A program made the position numbers and the translations under genes. Of a stretch of DNA of 64,000 bases, positions 35,605-48,635 are shown in pieces. Position 1 is the stretch's first letter; each line of letters opens with the position of its first letter. This stretch comes from Vespa crabro (taxonomy: Eukaryota > Arthropoda > Insecta > Hymenoptera > Vespidae), in contig NC_060956.1 of NCBI RefSeq assembly GCF_910589235.1, positions 21,728,973-21,792,972 of the forward strand. Reading direction: 5' to 3'. Under the pieces are notes generated by a model. That model had not been told where the DNA came from. It was given only the letters and a program-made list of their open reading frames with translations, and did no database searches.

Positions 35605-38600
35605 ATGAATGTATTGAGGATTTTAACTCCATGTGCATTGCAAAGTAGAGAAACAAGGGAAACAAATAGTGATAATAAAAGAAGTTGCTGGTTCATGAGT
35701 GGATGGGGAGAAGATGCTTCTCATATGATCCATAGAATGGGTGCATCCGCATCTTCAAGTGTTGCAAGTGTTGGTGGAGATTCAGTTCAAGCAGCTAGGC
35801 TTTCGCCTTCTGGCCACTATGATCAACATGGACTTGCAATTAGGTATTAAATATATTATTTAAATGCAAAACGTCTAATAAGCCTGGTTATATAATAAAT
35901 CTGTTTATATATTTATTATAGAGAAAGAAAAAAGAAAATGACAGGATTTGCTACACTGCGTAAAAAATTTATTAGAAAACGTCGTTCGTCTAAAGTATGT
36001 GATCACGGGAGGATTTTTAGAGACATGATATCAACATGGAGTCATTTAGAAGCAATAGCACTTTTAGAAGAATACGAAGCCTTAGCTGCTTTAAAAGATC
36101 TTCATGTTCAAGCAGAATTAGCCAGACCTCCAGCTGCTACATTCAAACAAGATTTATCATTACTGTATGACTACAAGCAGTGTTCTGATGCCGATCTTGT
36201 CTATCAAGGTGCATGCTTTCCCGTTCATAGGGCCATATTATCCGCACGTTGTCCATATTTTAGGGATTTATTAGCAGGATACCCTGGTACATATCCAAAA
36301 TCTTTTCTTTTTAAAAATTATTTTAAAAATAACATTTAATACACACGTTTATTATTTTACTTTCTTGGTATATAGGTTACGGTGCTCGAATATGTTTAGA
36401 TTTGAGAACACCTAATTTAGAAGTTCAGACATTTTCTGCTTTATTACGATACCTCTATACTGGTGATATTTGTCCACATGATGCAACATTTGGAACAAAT
36501 ATATTACAACGACTTGGCGAAGAATTTGGGACATTGAATCCTTTAGAACAAGATCTTAGATACTTACTTGATACTGGTGATTATGCTGATGCTGCGTTAG
36601 TGTTTACATCAGATAGCGATTGTCAAAGGCCAGACAGTGGGTGTTCTGAGTATGGATTTCGACCAAAATTAGAGCTACCATGCCATAAAGCAATACTTTC
36701 TGCGAGGTCGCCATTTTTTAGAAATTTAATACAAAGACGTACTAAGTCAGGAGAAGATCGTACGGAAAGAACGCTACATATACCTACTAGAATAATTTTG
36801 GATGAAAGTGTAATACCGAAAAGATATGCTAGGGTTCTATTACATGCTGTCTATTTAGATACCGTTGATCTCTCATTAATACTGAGAGGTAATGGTTGTG
36901 GAAATAGTGCTGGTAGTCTTGGTGAGGTAATTACATTATTTATATATTAAATTATTATAATTTAATATTTCTTATACATTACAATATAAATTAATAGGTG
37001 CAGGCATTAACTCATACAGGGAGAATGAGACCAAGTCCTTTAGAAGAAGCAATGGAATTATATCAAATTGGTAGATTTCTTGAGTTAGATATATTATCTC
37101 AAGGCTGTGAAGATATTATTCTAGATTGTCTGACATTAGAATCACTTCCTACAGTACTCAAGTAAGCTTGAAAAAAAAAAATATATATATATATAATCAT
37201 GCGTATGTAAGTATAATCAAAAAAAATTATCCTCTCTTTTTTTTTATAGATGGGGTAGTCAACCTCATGGATCTGCATGGGTGCACAGACAAGCATTACA
37301 TTATTTAAGAGAAGAATTTCAACCAATCGCTTCTTCATCGATTCTTCATCAATTGGATCATGCCCATCTAGTAAATGTTTTGCAAAGTCATTTTCTACAA
37401 GCAAGTGAACTGGAAATATTACAGGCTGTTTTAAAATGGGGCGAACATGAACTGGTTCGGCGCATGGAAGATAGGGAACCAAATTTATTAAATCATACAG
37501 TACACTCTGTAACAAGAAAGGGTGTTAAAAAGAAAGATCTTAGTGATATTGAATTACGAGAAATACTTAGTGAACTACTACCACTTGTCAGAATTGACCA
37601 TATCTTGCCACACAACAGTGAAATATTAACTCAGGTGATATATTTTTTTTCAATCATTAATAATATAATATATATATACACTGCGTGGATATACATACAC
37701 AATTACTTTTTTTTTATAAATAAAATCTTTAAAAATATGATAATCATCGATTGTTTTTCTATTTTCTATTAGGCTATCAGAAGAGGCTTAGTTTCTACTC
37801 CTCCTAGTCACATGATAGGAGATGGAAGGGATAATATACATACAAATGCCTGGATAAGAGGTGGAAAAAAGAATGGATTTTTTGTCAGACCAAGATTATT
37901 CATGCCTTATTATGAAGAAATTAAGGTAAGAGTATGAATACATTATATAAAAAATTTGTACACTTTTTTTTATTAAATATGTATTAAATCATTTCATACA
38001 TTTTTTTAGTCTTTAGTCGAAGAACAGATAGTCCAAGATACGGATCTTGTCAGATTGCAAAGAACACGATATGTTGCGGATATACCGGATGCGCTATATA
38101 TGGTTGACGAAAAACCAAGAACTATGGGCACTGCTGGCGTAGATGTTCTTGCAGCTGCATTTCCAGGTATTTAATTTATCATTTATTTATATTATCTTTT
38201 TAAATATTACTAATTTTTTTTTTTTTTTTTTTCTTTTTTTTGTATCAATTTTACTTCAAATTAAGTAGACTATGTATATATATGATATTTTTAAATAATA
38301 TATTTAAATACTATATTTCAATATATATTAATTAATTTCCAATAATATTCTATACAAATCTTATAGGAATGTATTATATACATTGTATATAGTTCTTTTC
38401 TTATTTTTCTTTTTTTTTCTTTTTTTTTCTTTTTCTTTTTTACAAATAAACTATATTTAAAATGTACTGCATTATGTAAAATATTTAGTGCCAGATTCAT
38501 CAACAATGGCTGCAATGCTTAAACGGGAACAAAAGTTAAGGCAATCCCCAAGTTGTCTACGAGCTATAGATCTACCTTTATCTTCGCGAAGCGAAATTAA

Positions 38601-40367
38601 TAGGCAAGTGCGCCTAAGGGTCGTTAGAGAATTCAATTTACCAGATGCAGTAGCGGATATTTTAGAAGTAAGTATAATTTCTTTTAGAAATTCAATTTGT
38701 TTAGTATATAAAATTAATGTCCTAGTATTTTATTACGTAAGTATTTTTCGTAATTGTATATAACCACAATATATCATGATTTAAAATATTCTTAATTCAA
38801 ATCAGATATAATTTTATCATAACAACCAATTTTTTTTTGCAAATGTCTCCACTATATGTAACAATTTCTGATTGCCTATTTTGCTTGTTTCTCTTTTAAA
38901 CAATTCTGCAGTATTTTCCATATTTTTCACCTCAGAATGAGTAGTACGAGAAGCTTGTATTACTTGCACCATCATAATGCATTGTGAAAATTTTATAGGT
39001 GCACATTTATTCAACAATTCCAGAAATTTACTTTTACTATACTGTTCCGTATCTACTTTTAACATTTTTAAAATGTCGATAAAGGAATCGTAATATAAAT
39101 CAATCATATCATCTAAGTTATTATCAATAACTTCTTTCTTAGCACTAGATATTAAAAAAAATATAAGATCTTCTACGCCATAGCTATAAATGCAAAGTTG
39201 AAAGTCAACTATTTTCATACTAGTTATATGTCCAGAAGCATCATGGCGAAACAACATATTGTTCACCCAAAAATCTTTATGTATCATTGTTTTCCATAAA
39301 TCGTCTTCGTTAGTTATATCAGTCATGTTTGTAGATTTTAATGTGGCTTCAATACTTTTCATATATGGTTTAGCCTCTTCTAAATTTTTTAAATCATCAA
39401 TTGCTTTATGAATCATATCCATAATACATTTTACGGCAGTTTCATTATTTGGAGAAACTAAAATTGGTAGTACAGAGTTTTCAAAGAAATCTGGTCTCTT
39501 TACTTTTAAACCAATGATCATTGCATGTAACTTTGCCAATTCTTTAACACCATATTTAATATGTTCTATATCCATTCCCATAATTCGATTTTGTACCGAA
39601 TAACCGGATGATACTAGATTTTCTAAAATGATGACAGCCTGAGAATCAAATTCATTAGGATTTTTTAAGCCTAATCTTCCGCCAAAGAAGTGTGGTACAA
39701 ATACTTCTTCTTGTAAATTACACGAACGGTAAATATCCTTTAAAGCCGGGACAATGTCACTATAAAAGTTTAATTCCTTTTTAAATGTTAATGGACTGTT
39801 AAATAAATCCATAAGATATGCAGATTTTGGTGGAAGTTTTACAACTACGTTCAATGCGTTTGAAGAAGAATTCTCTACAGTATTGATGGTAACACCCAAT
39901 ATCAAACTGCCAAAATTTTCTCCTGGATCAGTTAAATGTTTCCACGTTACATTTTTAATTTTTACACCAGAACCAAGAGATTGTTTTATAAGTCCTTCAA
40001 AGTCCTCTATCGGTAGTGACGTTTCTAGTTCGCACATGTTTGCCCTATAAAGAAGCATATAGTCGTTCTTTATTATCATATTTGAACGAAAATAATAATA
40101 AAAATGATAAAAGTAAAGGAGAATTAATATTTTTTAAAATATTATGAAATATAAGAAGGAAGTGTATTTTTTCTTATGCCGTAACAAAGGCGATTTCGAA
40201 TAAAACAAACAATAGGGAAAGTAAAGTTTTATCCAACGTTATAAATCATACTAATACAAAATGTTTACTGATTAAAAAAATCGAATGGGAGTGGTAAATA
40301 CGATAGGAATGATGAAATATCAATGATTATTACATTTACTTTTGTATAAATATTTTTTAAAAGACAA

Positions 40368-40410
<43 letters not shown>

Positions 40411-41035
40411 GTATATATATATACACATACACATACACCAGTATGGTAATTTTTGAAGATATTTTATATTATCGTTAAATTTGATCAAAAATTTTACTTG
40501 ATTTCACTTGATACTAAAGAGATTGATAAATAGATAAATTGATATTATCGGAAATGTATTATCATGCACATATAAACGATTTCTTTTGTATTACTTCCGA
40601 ATGAATAAAAAATGAGACCTATTACTCTAGCAAGAGTTGTATTGTTCTCCGCGTTTGACATGAATATTCAACAGATAGATACTATTTAACATAAGTGATA
40701 AACTAAAAACAAAACTTATTTATCACTCTATAGAAATATATTGCATGAGGTTCTGTTTAATATTATATATGATTATATTTAAAATATATATATTTTATAT
40801 TATCGGGTATTAAAAATTAAAACTAATAAGTATATAGTTTAATGTATGGTGTTTAATAACGTTAGTAGATGATATTAATCATAGTGAAATTAATATATAT
40901 TCAAAGAAAATCTATCACGAAGTAATTGACGACGTAAGCGATCTTTCCGTTCTGTCAATAAATTGATATGAGAAATCAACTTGTAATGATGGCCTAGTTA
41001 TAAAGTGACTATTTTCCATCGTGATACTTCATCTC

Positions 41036-41078
<43 letters not shown>

Positions 41079-44000
41079 TTATCTTTCTCTCTCTCTCTAT
41101 CTTTTTCTCTTTATGGTTATCTTTTAAACGTTAAATGAATAAATTGGTACTTGATGTTAGAATCTATGACATATATTCGTTTGCGATTTAACCACAATAA
41201 GCAATTTAATGATTGGATAAGACCTATCGTATAACTGCAATACGTTCTACGTGAGTATTTATCTTATCGATATAAAATTTTTTTAGTAAGACAAAAATGC
41301 TTCAAGAAGCTAATACAATTTTTTGCCATAAATGAAAAGCGCTTTAGAAGTAAATGTATAATTTAAATTGTTTATCATAATTCTTTTTTTTTTTTTTTTT
41401 GCTTCTTTTCCTTGTTTTATTTTCAAATAATTTTATTCGTGGAATGAAGAAAATTTGATTCTATTTTTCTTTTTCTTTTTTTTTTACTTATTTCTATTAC
41501 TTAATATTACATCAATCGTTTGCGTGACTTATTAGCGGAAATAAACAGTACAGTTCATCGTTTATTATATAGTTTGTTATGTACTTTAATTTAATTTGTT
41601 TATTTTCCTTATATTAAATATTAGTAAATTTCAAATAATAGATTTATTATTGAGACTACAAACTTACACATTTAGTGTTGTTTATTAATCTTGTAAAGTA
41701 GAATGTTACGCGCATATACGCTTTCGATGGAACATTAACAAAGACTGGTGCACATTTTAAAGTTGTAAGTTTAAATACATACTATACAAGGTATTTTGAG
41801 TCATTCGCGAATATTTATCAGTAAATACATTAAAATGTTATTATTTATGATTATTTGTAAAAATTTACGTAAATAATTATTACCGTTGAAATGAACATTT
41901 TGGTTTCCTATGCGGTTTTATTTTTAAGAATTAGATAAAATTTCTTTGAAGAAAAAAAAATATATATATATATATAATAGAATATGACAAATATAAGTTA
42001 TTATCTACCATATACATTATTATAGAAGGAATGTATACGTACATGTGAAAATGTAATTTACTTTGCTGTTAGAGATTTAACACGACGTACGGATTCCGAA
42101 TAAACTGTGTGGGTCAGAGGATCTATTTAAAACCTTATTATATAAAATGTTACACGTAGATAAGTAGTTAATGATCTTTTGTAAAACTTAATGAGAAATA
42201 TGAAAGAAGAAGGTAATGCTCTCTTTATATGTATATATATATATATATATATACATGTTTGAAAATCAATTTAACGAGGAAAAATAAAAATGTAAATTCG
42301 TGCGTTTGACATTTGAAAATAGAGTCTGTTTAAATGACCCGCTTTACGAATACGCGAATTTAAAAATAGCCGTTAAGAGTCATCGTCTGACGAAGCAAAA
42401 TTGAGGAGATTGAAAATAGAATAGCGGTATTATAGATGTAATGAGAATTATTGTTTAGTAATTGATCGCACTCACATGACAGATCGGTTAGCCACGACGG
42501 AACTGCAAGAACTGAGAGACAAGCTCTACTACTCGACGCGCGTCTGACTTTGACCTTTGTTTTCCCCCATACTAGCTCTATTAATGACATCTCTATCTTC
42601 CATCTAGTTATTCGCTGAATTAAAGCCAGAATTACATCGACAAAGGAACAGATCATTTTATTTAACGTTAATTCGAGCAACAGCTGCAATTTATTATCGT
42701 CCCAAAGCACGAACTGCATAGTCATGACATTGTCATTACTATGTACTTCTCCGTCATTTTATCGAATTCATTACTATAGTTGTGAATCTAATTCATATTC
42801 CATCGAGAATGAATGAACGCTATTTCGAATAATAATAATGTATCTCATATTAGAAAAAAAATTATCGATTTCATAAGCGTGAAATTTTTTTAATTTAACG
42901 TAAAAAGAAATTGATAAAAGTTGCAACACGAAGTGCTTATACATTAGATCATTTTTCTTCTTTTTTGTACATAGATAAGGTAAATATACTTCTTAGATTG
43001 ACCAATGATTATTTTTAATATATTTATGTCTTTCATTATTTATGAGTATTGATAACAAGCGGAATTCAAATTTCGTTTTAGTATTTGTCCTGTTTGTATA
43101 ACATGTATCAAAGAAAATTGTATATCCGATGTAAATGTGCATCGATGTACAAATATATATATATATATATACATATAGAACTTACCGATTTATTTTCGAA
43201 TTAAATTCATCGATTTATCTTCGAATAAGTGGCATTTCTTTTTCTTCTTCTTCTTCTTCTTCTATTCATGTATCGTTTCCACAGTAATTATATTCTGTAT
43301 ATTATTTCAGATTAGTCAACACAAGGCACGCATTTATACGTATATAAATTTCAAACTATTTTACAGAACACTGCATCATTTATGAACCAGCAAGATAGTA
43401 ATATGACCGGAATTGAAGATATAAACTCGCCGGATATGGATATTAACGCGAGAACTTCCGCACCTTCGTATTATGGAAGGAATATGACGTTTCCTCGGCC
43501 GGCTTCATCTTATGCGGATAGACACGAACTTCCGGCCGTAGTTATCGAAGGAGAGAATAACAGACTTCTTGTAGAGGTAAGAAATAACGTCATTTACTTT
43601 TAACGCTTTCTCTTAACTCGATTCGATGCAATTCATGTGCATTCCTCGATGTGGATCGCATTTTCTACGCTATTTATAACTGTTTTTGTTAATGATTTTT
43701 GTTTTCTTTTCTTTTATCTTCTTTTTCTTCTTCTTCTTTTTTTTCTTTTTTTTTTTTTAAATTTGTGATTATAACGGTATCGAACCGTTATTGAATTTTT
43801 ATTTAGATTAATAAAGTAAGTAATATGTATCTATGCGTGTGTGTGCGCGCACACGTATATATAATTATTTTTTCGTATCATGGATAAGTTATTTAATTGT
43901 TATAAAAATAATTTAAATGTTTATAGCAACAAGAAAATAGCTCTTGCAGCGATGGCCATCTATCCGGAGTAATGCCAGATGTAGCAATGGCTACTGCATC

Positions 44001-44208
44001 GTTCGGAGCTTTGCAATTGATGGAACATCAAGAATTGGATCTTGGCGATGGAACGTCACATATTTTGCAACATATTTCACCATCAACTGGAACCGTAGGT
44101 CTAAATCGTTCTTCGCTTCCTCGTCAGCATCAAGGACATATTTCCGCCCCACCTCCTCTGCCATACGCGTACCAACGTACCGTCACTGCCTTACCGAGGT
44201 TTATTTAA
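35605..44208 (+). CDS. BTBD7: BTB/POZ domain-containing protein 7
   Basis: BTBD7 is a cytoplasmic/nuclear regulator of epithelial dynamics and branching in vertebrates, possibly a CUL3 adaptor. Ten exons: 35605-35843, 35922-36286, 36376-36926, 36998-37161, 37250-37634, 37773-37925, 38010-38166, 38489-38667, 43367-43576 and 43927-44208; all phases agree, 894 residues. A basic N-terminal block (MTGFATLRKKFIRKRRSSKV) precedes the first BTB (DADLVYQGACFPVHRAILSA, about residues 160-250) and a second BTB (DYADAALVFTSD and LELPCHKAILSARSPFF, about 265-350). A BACK-like helical region follows (WVHRQALHYLREEF), then conserved C-terminal blocks (GGKKNGFFVRPRLFMPYYEE). The tail, on the two exons after a 4.7-kb intron, is Ser/Pro/His-rich and assigned because donor and acceptor phases match. 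Intron 8 hosts an antisense kinase gene. Confidence 0.93.
38817..40037 (-). CDS. EcKL / CHK kinase-like family protein
   Basis: A kinase-like protein of the insect EcKL family (DUF1679/CHK domain, related to choline kinases); some members phosphorylate ecdysteroids, and others are linked to detoxification. One coding exon, 406 residues from the ATG at 40037, typical family length. Visible motifs: VVVKLPPKS near the ATP-binding lysine, FYSDIVPAL and FVPHFFGGR, the Brenner-type catalytic block MIHKDFWVNNMLF (HxDxxxxN, about residue 250) and the metal-binding IVDFQLCIYSYGVEDL. An upstream in-frame ATG at 40079 is less likely because an acceptor (CTTTATAG) at 40045 lies between the two. The whole gene sits antisense in BTBD7 intron 8. 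Substrate cannot be predicted. Confidence 0.9.
   Translation of the reverse strand: MCELETSLPIEDFEGLIKQSLGSGVKIKNVTWKHLTDPGENFGSLILGVTINTVENSSSNALNVVVKLPPKSAYLMDLFNSPLTFKKELNFYSDIVPALKDIYRSCNLQEEVFVPHFFGGRLGLKNPNEFDSQAVIILENLVSSGYSVQNRIMGMDIEHIKYGVKELAKLHAMIIGLKVKRPDFFENSVLPILVSPNNETAVKCIMDMIHKAIDDLKNLEEAKPYMKSIEATLKSTNMTDITNEDDLWKTMIHKDFWVNNMLFRHDASGHITSMKIVDFQLCIYSYGVEDLIFFLISSAKKEVIDNNLDDMIDLYYDSFIDILKMLKVDTEQYSKSKFLELLNKCAPIKFSQCIMMVQVIQASRTTHSEVKNMENTAELFKRETSKIGNQKLLHIVETFAKKNWLL
41032..41098. repeat. CT-rich tract
   Basis: Two CT runs separated by ATTTATCT, inside BTBD7 intron 8. Confidence 0.9.
42476..42740 (-). other. Putative 5' leader exon of the nested EcKL gene
   Basis: A minus-strand block clearly less AT-rich than its surroundings ends in a strong donor TCAT|GTGAGT at 42476. 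Splicing it to the acceptor at 40045 puts the EcKL ATG seven bases into the next exon. It has an open minus-strand frame of about 80 codons, but that frame does not continue into EcKL. The 5' border is a guess. Confidence 0.4.
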
Positions 44209-44795
44209 CATTTATATACAATATGAAAGAAATGAAAAGAATTCGCTAATAGAGGACGAATATCTTCTTTACACGGCGTATCTGAAAGAAAACTAAAAAG
44301 AAAAAAAAAAAAACAAAAAAAAAAAGAAAATAAAAGAGGAAACCTTGTTATTGCGGGTACAAATCTATTACAAGAGAAAAAAAAAAACACAAAAGAAAAC
44401 AAAAGAAAAAAAAAAAAACAAGAAAAAGAAAAAAAAACAGAACAAACCCAGAAAATCTGTATTTAGATTTTAATAAGGTCGTTCACAGCCTAAGAAAGTA
44501 GTTAATATTAAGTTCCATTTATTTCGATAATTATAATAATGTGAAAAGAGTTATTGCTTAATAGTTATTAGATGCACCGCATGTGAGGTATAATGCGGCT
44601 GTGACTTATACATTTGTGAAACGTGAAAAATGTTTGTGGCTATGAGCACACAGTGAAAATGTGTTCATAATGTATGTGGGTGTATTTATGTGCGTATGCA
44701 TGTGTTTATTCTCATTAGTATTTACTTAAATACGTTAAACGATGTAGCTAATAAACTTTGATGAAATGCATATATCGGAGATATGCTGTATTTAA

Positions 44796-45106
44796 ACATT
44801 GCGGACCGGTCGCTATAGATTTCCTTTATTTTCCATCTAATTGTCAGATATTTTCTATATCGTGGTAATTGTTTACAGATTAATTATATCAAAATTCAAT
44901 TTCATCGATAATATGTCCATTAAAAGGGAATAAAATGTAATATAAAAAATAAAGATGTTTTAAACAAATACGAGAGAAAATAAAAATTTCATATTCATTC
45001 GAAATATTAATGAAAGTAAAAAAATTTCATTGATGGATTGACCATGGTCCGCAATGTATGAAAATATGCAAAGCGGTCTATATTTTCATAGAATTAAGAT
45101 TCTATG
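44796..45106. repeat. Cluster of three interlocking inverted repeats
   Basis: ACATTGCGGACC (44796-44807) is the exact reverse complement of 45046-45057. TATGAAAATAT (45057-45067) pairs with 45080-45090 around a 12-base loop. CATAGAAT (45087-45094) pairs with ATTCTATG (45099-45106). The 12-bp arms enclose about 240 bp. This could be a structured 3' UTR or a small terminal-inverted-repeat element. Confidence 0.7.
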
Positions 45107-45714
45107 GGAGATCATTTGCTGACTGATATTATCAATAATGTACAATAAAGCGTTTAATTTTTATATATGTATATTTCTATAGTTCGGTATATATTTAAGT
45201 TCTTAAAGACCGACGATCCGATCTTTTATGTAATTCCAATCGTATAAAAACCATAGGAGCACTCGTTCTTGAACTTTATGCGACTCTTAGTCTCGTTTGA
45301 TTCATTTTCTTTCCTTCTTTCTTTTTTTTTTTTCTTTTCTTTTATTTAAATTCAAGAGAAGAAAAATAACTTCAGCATATATAATATTTGTAATTATACG
45401 AAACAAGACATTTGTATGATATCTTCCAAATTGATTTTTTTTCATCATATCGATGAAAATCTTTTTTCCCCTCCGGCGTTTAGGAAAATACATTCTCCGC
45501 TGTTAGATATTATATAAAGCAGCATTAATATTAATGCGGAACCATTAGCCACTTAAATGTGCGTGCATATAGTTATAAATAATAGTAAAATAATTCACGG
45601 GAACTATCTGTATCTATATTAGAATGTTTTATAATTCTTCGTGAATCATATGGTTTTATTTTTATTATTGTTTTTATTCATCTCTCTCTCTTTCTCTCTC
45701 TGTCTGGTTTCCCC

Positions 45715-45720
<6 letters not shown>

Positions 45721-45762
<42 letters not shown>
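45721..45762. repeat. (CT)n microsatellite
   Basis: About 20 uninterrupted CT units in the BTBD7-IPP spacer. Confidence 0.95.
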
Positions 45763-45763
<1 letters not shown>

Positions 45764-46017
45764 AAAAGGTTGATAAAATTACGTTTTCCAAGTTTTCTAA
45801 AAAAAAACAAAAAAGAAAAAAGAAAAATTATTCTTGTTCATTTTTTTTCTTTTTTTTTTTTCTATCTTTATTCGAAAGGAGCCTATACAAGGGTATACGC
45901 AACTAAATTTCGAAAGTTGCATATAACAAAGTTTTAAAGGAGATACTATTTTTATATAAAAAAAAAAAAGAAAAATACACTGTAACACGTGAAATGTGTT
46001 TATGTTATCTCCCCGTC

Positions 46018-46021
46018 ATAA

Positions 46022-46103
<82 letters not shown>
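46018..46103. repeat. (AAT)n microsatellite
   Basis: Nearly 30 AAT units with one AAA interruption near the left end; the longest trinucleotide repeat in the window. Confidence 0.97.
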
Positions 46104-46105
<2 letters not shown>

Positions 46106-47014
46106 AAAAAAATCACTTGCTTTTACAGTTTTATAAATGTATACTTGACATATTTCGAATATACGTTTCTTTTCAAAAGCTTCCTGCCTATAAATTTTTT
46201 ATCTTTTATACTATACCTCCTTATCTCTTTGTTTAATTCATAAAATGGCTGTAAATAAAATAATTTTTATCTTTATTATTGATAACGAAACTTTAATGAA
46301 ATATTAATATACAGCATATTATGGAGGGAAGTATTTAAGAGAAAAATTTTTTTTTGAAATAACAATCATTATAAATTATTATTACATATTTCGTTGGCAT
46401 ATGATTTTTGAGATTTGTTAATAACATTTTATACTTTATATATATTCTAACGCTTCTGACACTTTTTTTAAGAAAACGTATATTCAGTAAAAAATAATTA
46501 GTATATAATATATAAGAACAATTTCATTTCTCTGAATAAATATTAAACATTAGTTCTTAAAGATGTTAATATGCTTTTACTTGTCTAATAAATAGAACAC
46601 GCGCACATTGATATAAAATTGAATAATGTTTCGTTTTTTTGTTTCTATCATTTTTTTTTTTTTTTTTTTAATATCTCATCTTCATTAATTTATCTGATAT
46701 TGAATTAACGATGTACCTCTCTCTTTCTCTCTATTTCTCTCTTTCTCTCTTTCTCATTTTTTTTTTTTTTTTGTATATTTTCGCATAATACAAATAAAAA
46801 TTTTGCAACAATATTAAGAACCATTGTATGTAGTGTACTGTTTTACTCCGTTATTAGTGGAGAATATGACAGTAAATTTTTATCGACATTAACAAAAATT
46901 GTGCCTAATATCTTTTGCGTCGTTATTTGTGTAACGCGTATTCGTCAAATGTGTGCGCAGTATAGAAATTCGCGCACACATGTATGTGTATAGAGTATAT
47001 ATCAATATATATCA

Positions 47015-47017
<3 letters not shown>

Positions 47018-47062
<45 letters not shown>
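47018..47062. repeat. (TA)n microsatellite
   Basis: About 22 TA units in the BTBD7-IPP spacer. Confidence 0.95.
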
Positions 47063-47070
<8 letters not shown>

Positions 47071-48635
47071 TATATATATGGATATTTAATGTACAAGACA
47101 AATTAAGAAATTCATTAAAACATGTATAATGCTATCAGTAGAGAATGCAATAATATTTCCTATGCTAGAAAGAAAACAGTTTTAGATTCGTTAATGATGA
47201 TAAATTTCATAGATCCTTAAGCAAGTTTAAAAATATATACCAAAATTATTAGATCTTTCTTTAAGAGGGATATTGTTATTTATTATTATTTTAATTTTAT
47301 TAGATAAATTTTAAAACTTTAATTATCGTACTTTTATATTTTCAATTATAAAGAGAGCAAGTTAAAATTATTGCCTTAAAACAGGTATACTCTTTGATCG
47401 TTAAATTAACACTTTATAAAAAGTAGAATAGTTGCAATTTAATATTTTATAAGTATGTCTAATAAATTATAAGTATGTCTAACATGTAATGTGTAGTATC
47501 AGTTTTTAAATGAGTAGGCAAAGAGTAATGTAAATAATAATGTCGACAATTTTAAATAATAAAAAAAAAAAAAAAAAAAAAAAAAAATGAGAAAATAGAA
47601 AAAAAAGAAAATTAGAATCCGATGATTATCTATGTTTTACATAAACAAAATTTTGTAATATCTATATATTATTTATATTTTGAAAATTATTTAAAGGAAC
47701 ACAAAGCGATGAACAATTGAGAATGAACAATTTAGAAATATAATTTTCTAAAGAAAGTAAAAAAAGGATTCTTGGAAAAATCGTTTTAGTCATTGGTGGT
47801 TAGTCATAATATTACAAAGATCGTATAAGAAATGTATAGTTTTTATTTACATTTACCTTCCAATTTAAATAAATTCAGCTGTATAAGCAATATTATGCTA
47901 AACAGTTGTAGACTCACAAAAAGTGAGATCGAATGCGTGATTCATTAAAGAGAAGCAAAACGTACATATATTTATTCATGGAAATAGGTTCGTAAATACA
48001 CTCGCAATTAACGAGTATTTTTATATAACACCTTCCTTCGTGATATAATCTTTATTATATATATATTTTTTTTCTTTTTCTTTTTTTTTTTTTTTTATAT
48101 ATTTTATTTTGGCTTGACAAATTTACAATAGAATAATATTATAACTTTGGTAGATGAGTATATGTAATATAAATGTCATCAGTCCGTTCTACAACTAATA
48201 AAATCATTTATGTTTTAATAAATCTATTAAAGCATTTGGAAATTTCTTTTATGAGTAACATTATCAGTTGTAGTAATAAGGAGCATTGATAAAATTAATG
48301 CAACCTCTTATATTTTTCTGTTTAGCCACATTAATAGAATATTCTTTTATTTTTTTCTTTCAAATCGCTTAGCACTTTGTTTATATTACAAAAGGAAGTT
48401 ATTATGTATTACAATTACTTAAAATTTATGTAGGCATAGTCTATATAGGAAAATGTTATATATATTATATATATATATATAATTTGAAATACATGATCTT
48501 TTTCTTTTTTTAAACACATCCAATTAGTCATGGTATGCTCTTGCTTGCGTTAACAACTTGCAATATGATTTGCAATTTAGAGAGGAACACGTGTATGTAT
48601 ACGAAATATGAAGTGTACAATTTTTAAAATTTCAC

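Larger units (their letters stand above)
38668..43366 (+). other. BTBD7 intron 8 with nested antisense gene
   Basis: A 4.7-kb intron with the minus-strand EcKL/CHK-like gene and its presumed leader exon. It also holds a CT tract (41032-41098), TA runs (about 40369-40420, 42226-42252, 43150-43174) and T tracts. Confidence 0.7.
44209..48635. other. Convergent spacer between BTBD7 and IPP
   Basis: 4.4 kb with two 3' UTRs. Several AATAAA motifs follow BTBD7 (near 44750, 44929, 45145). An inverted-repeat cluster lies at 44796-45106, an AAT microsatellite at 46018-46103, CT and TA runs, and a poly-A tract at 47561-47587. The open frames in it are simple-repeat artefacts. Confidence 0.55.

Noticed and set aside
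42477..42550. Plus-strand frame beginning MTDRLATTELQELRDKL that looks protein-like
   Set aside because: It is only 23 codons from its ATG, has no convincing splice donor, and overlaps the presumed EcKL leader exon on the other strand.
42360..42725. 121-codon minus-strand open frame
   Set aside because: It crosses a strong donor at 42476 and does not join the EcKL frame. It is better explained as a non-coding leader exon in a less AT-rich block.
46018..46103. Poly-isoleucine open frame
   Set aside because: It is a translated AAT microsatellite.
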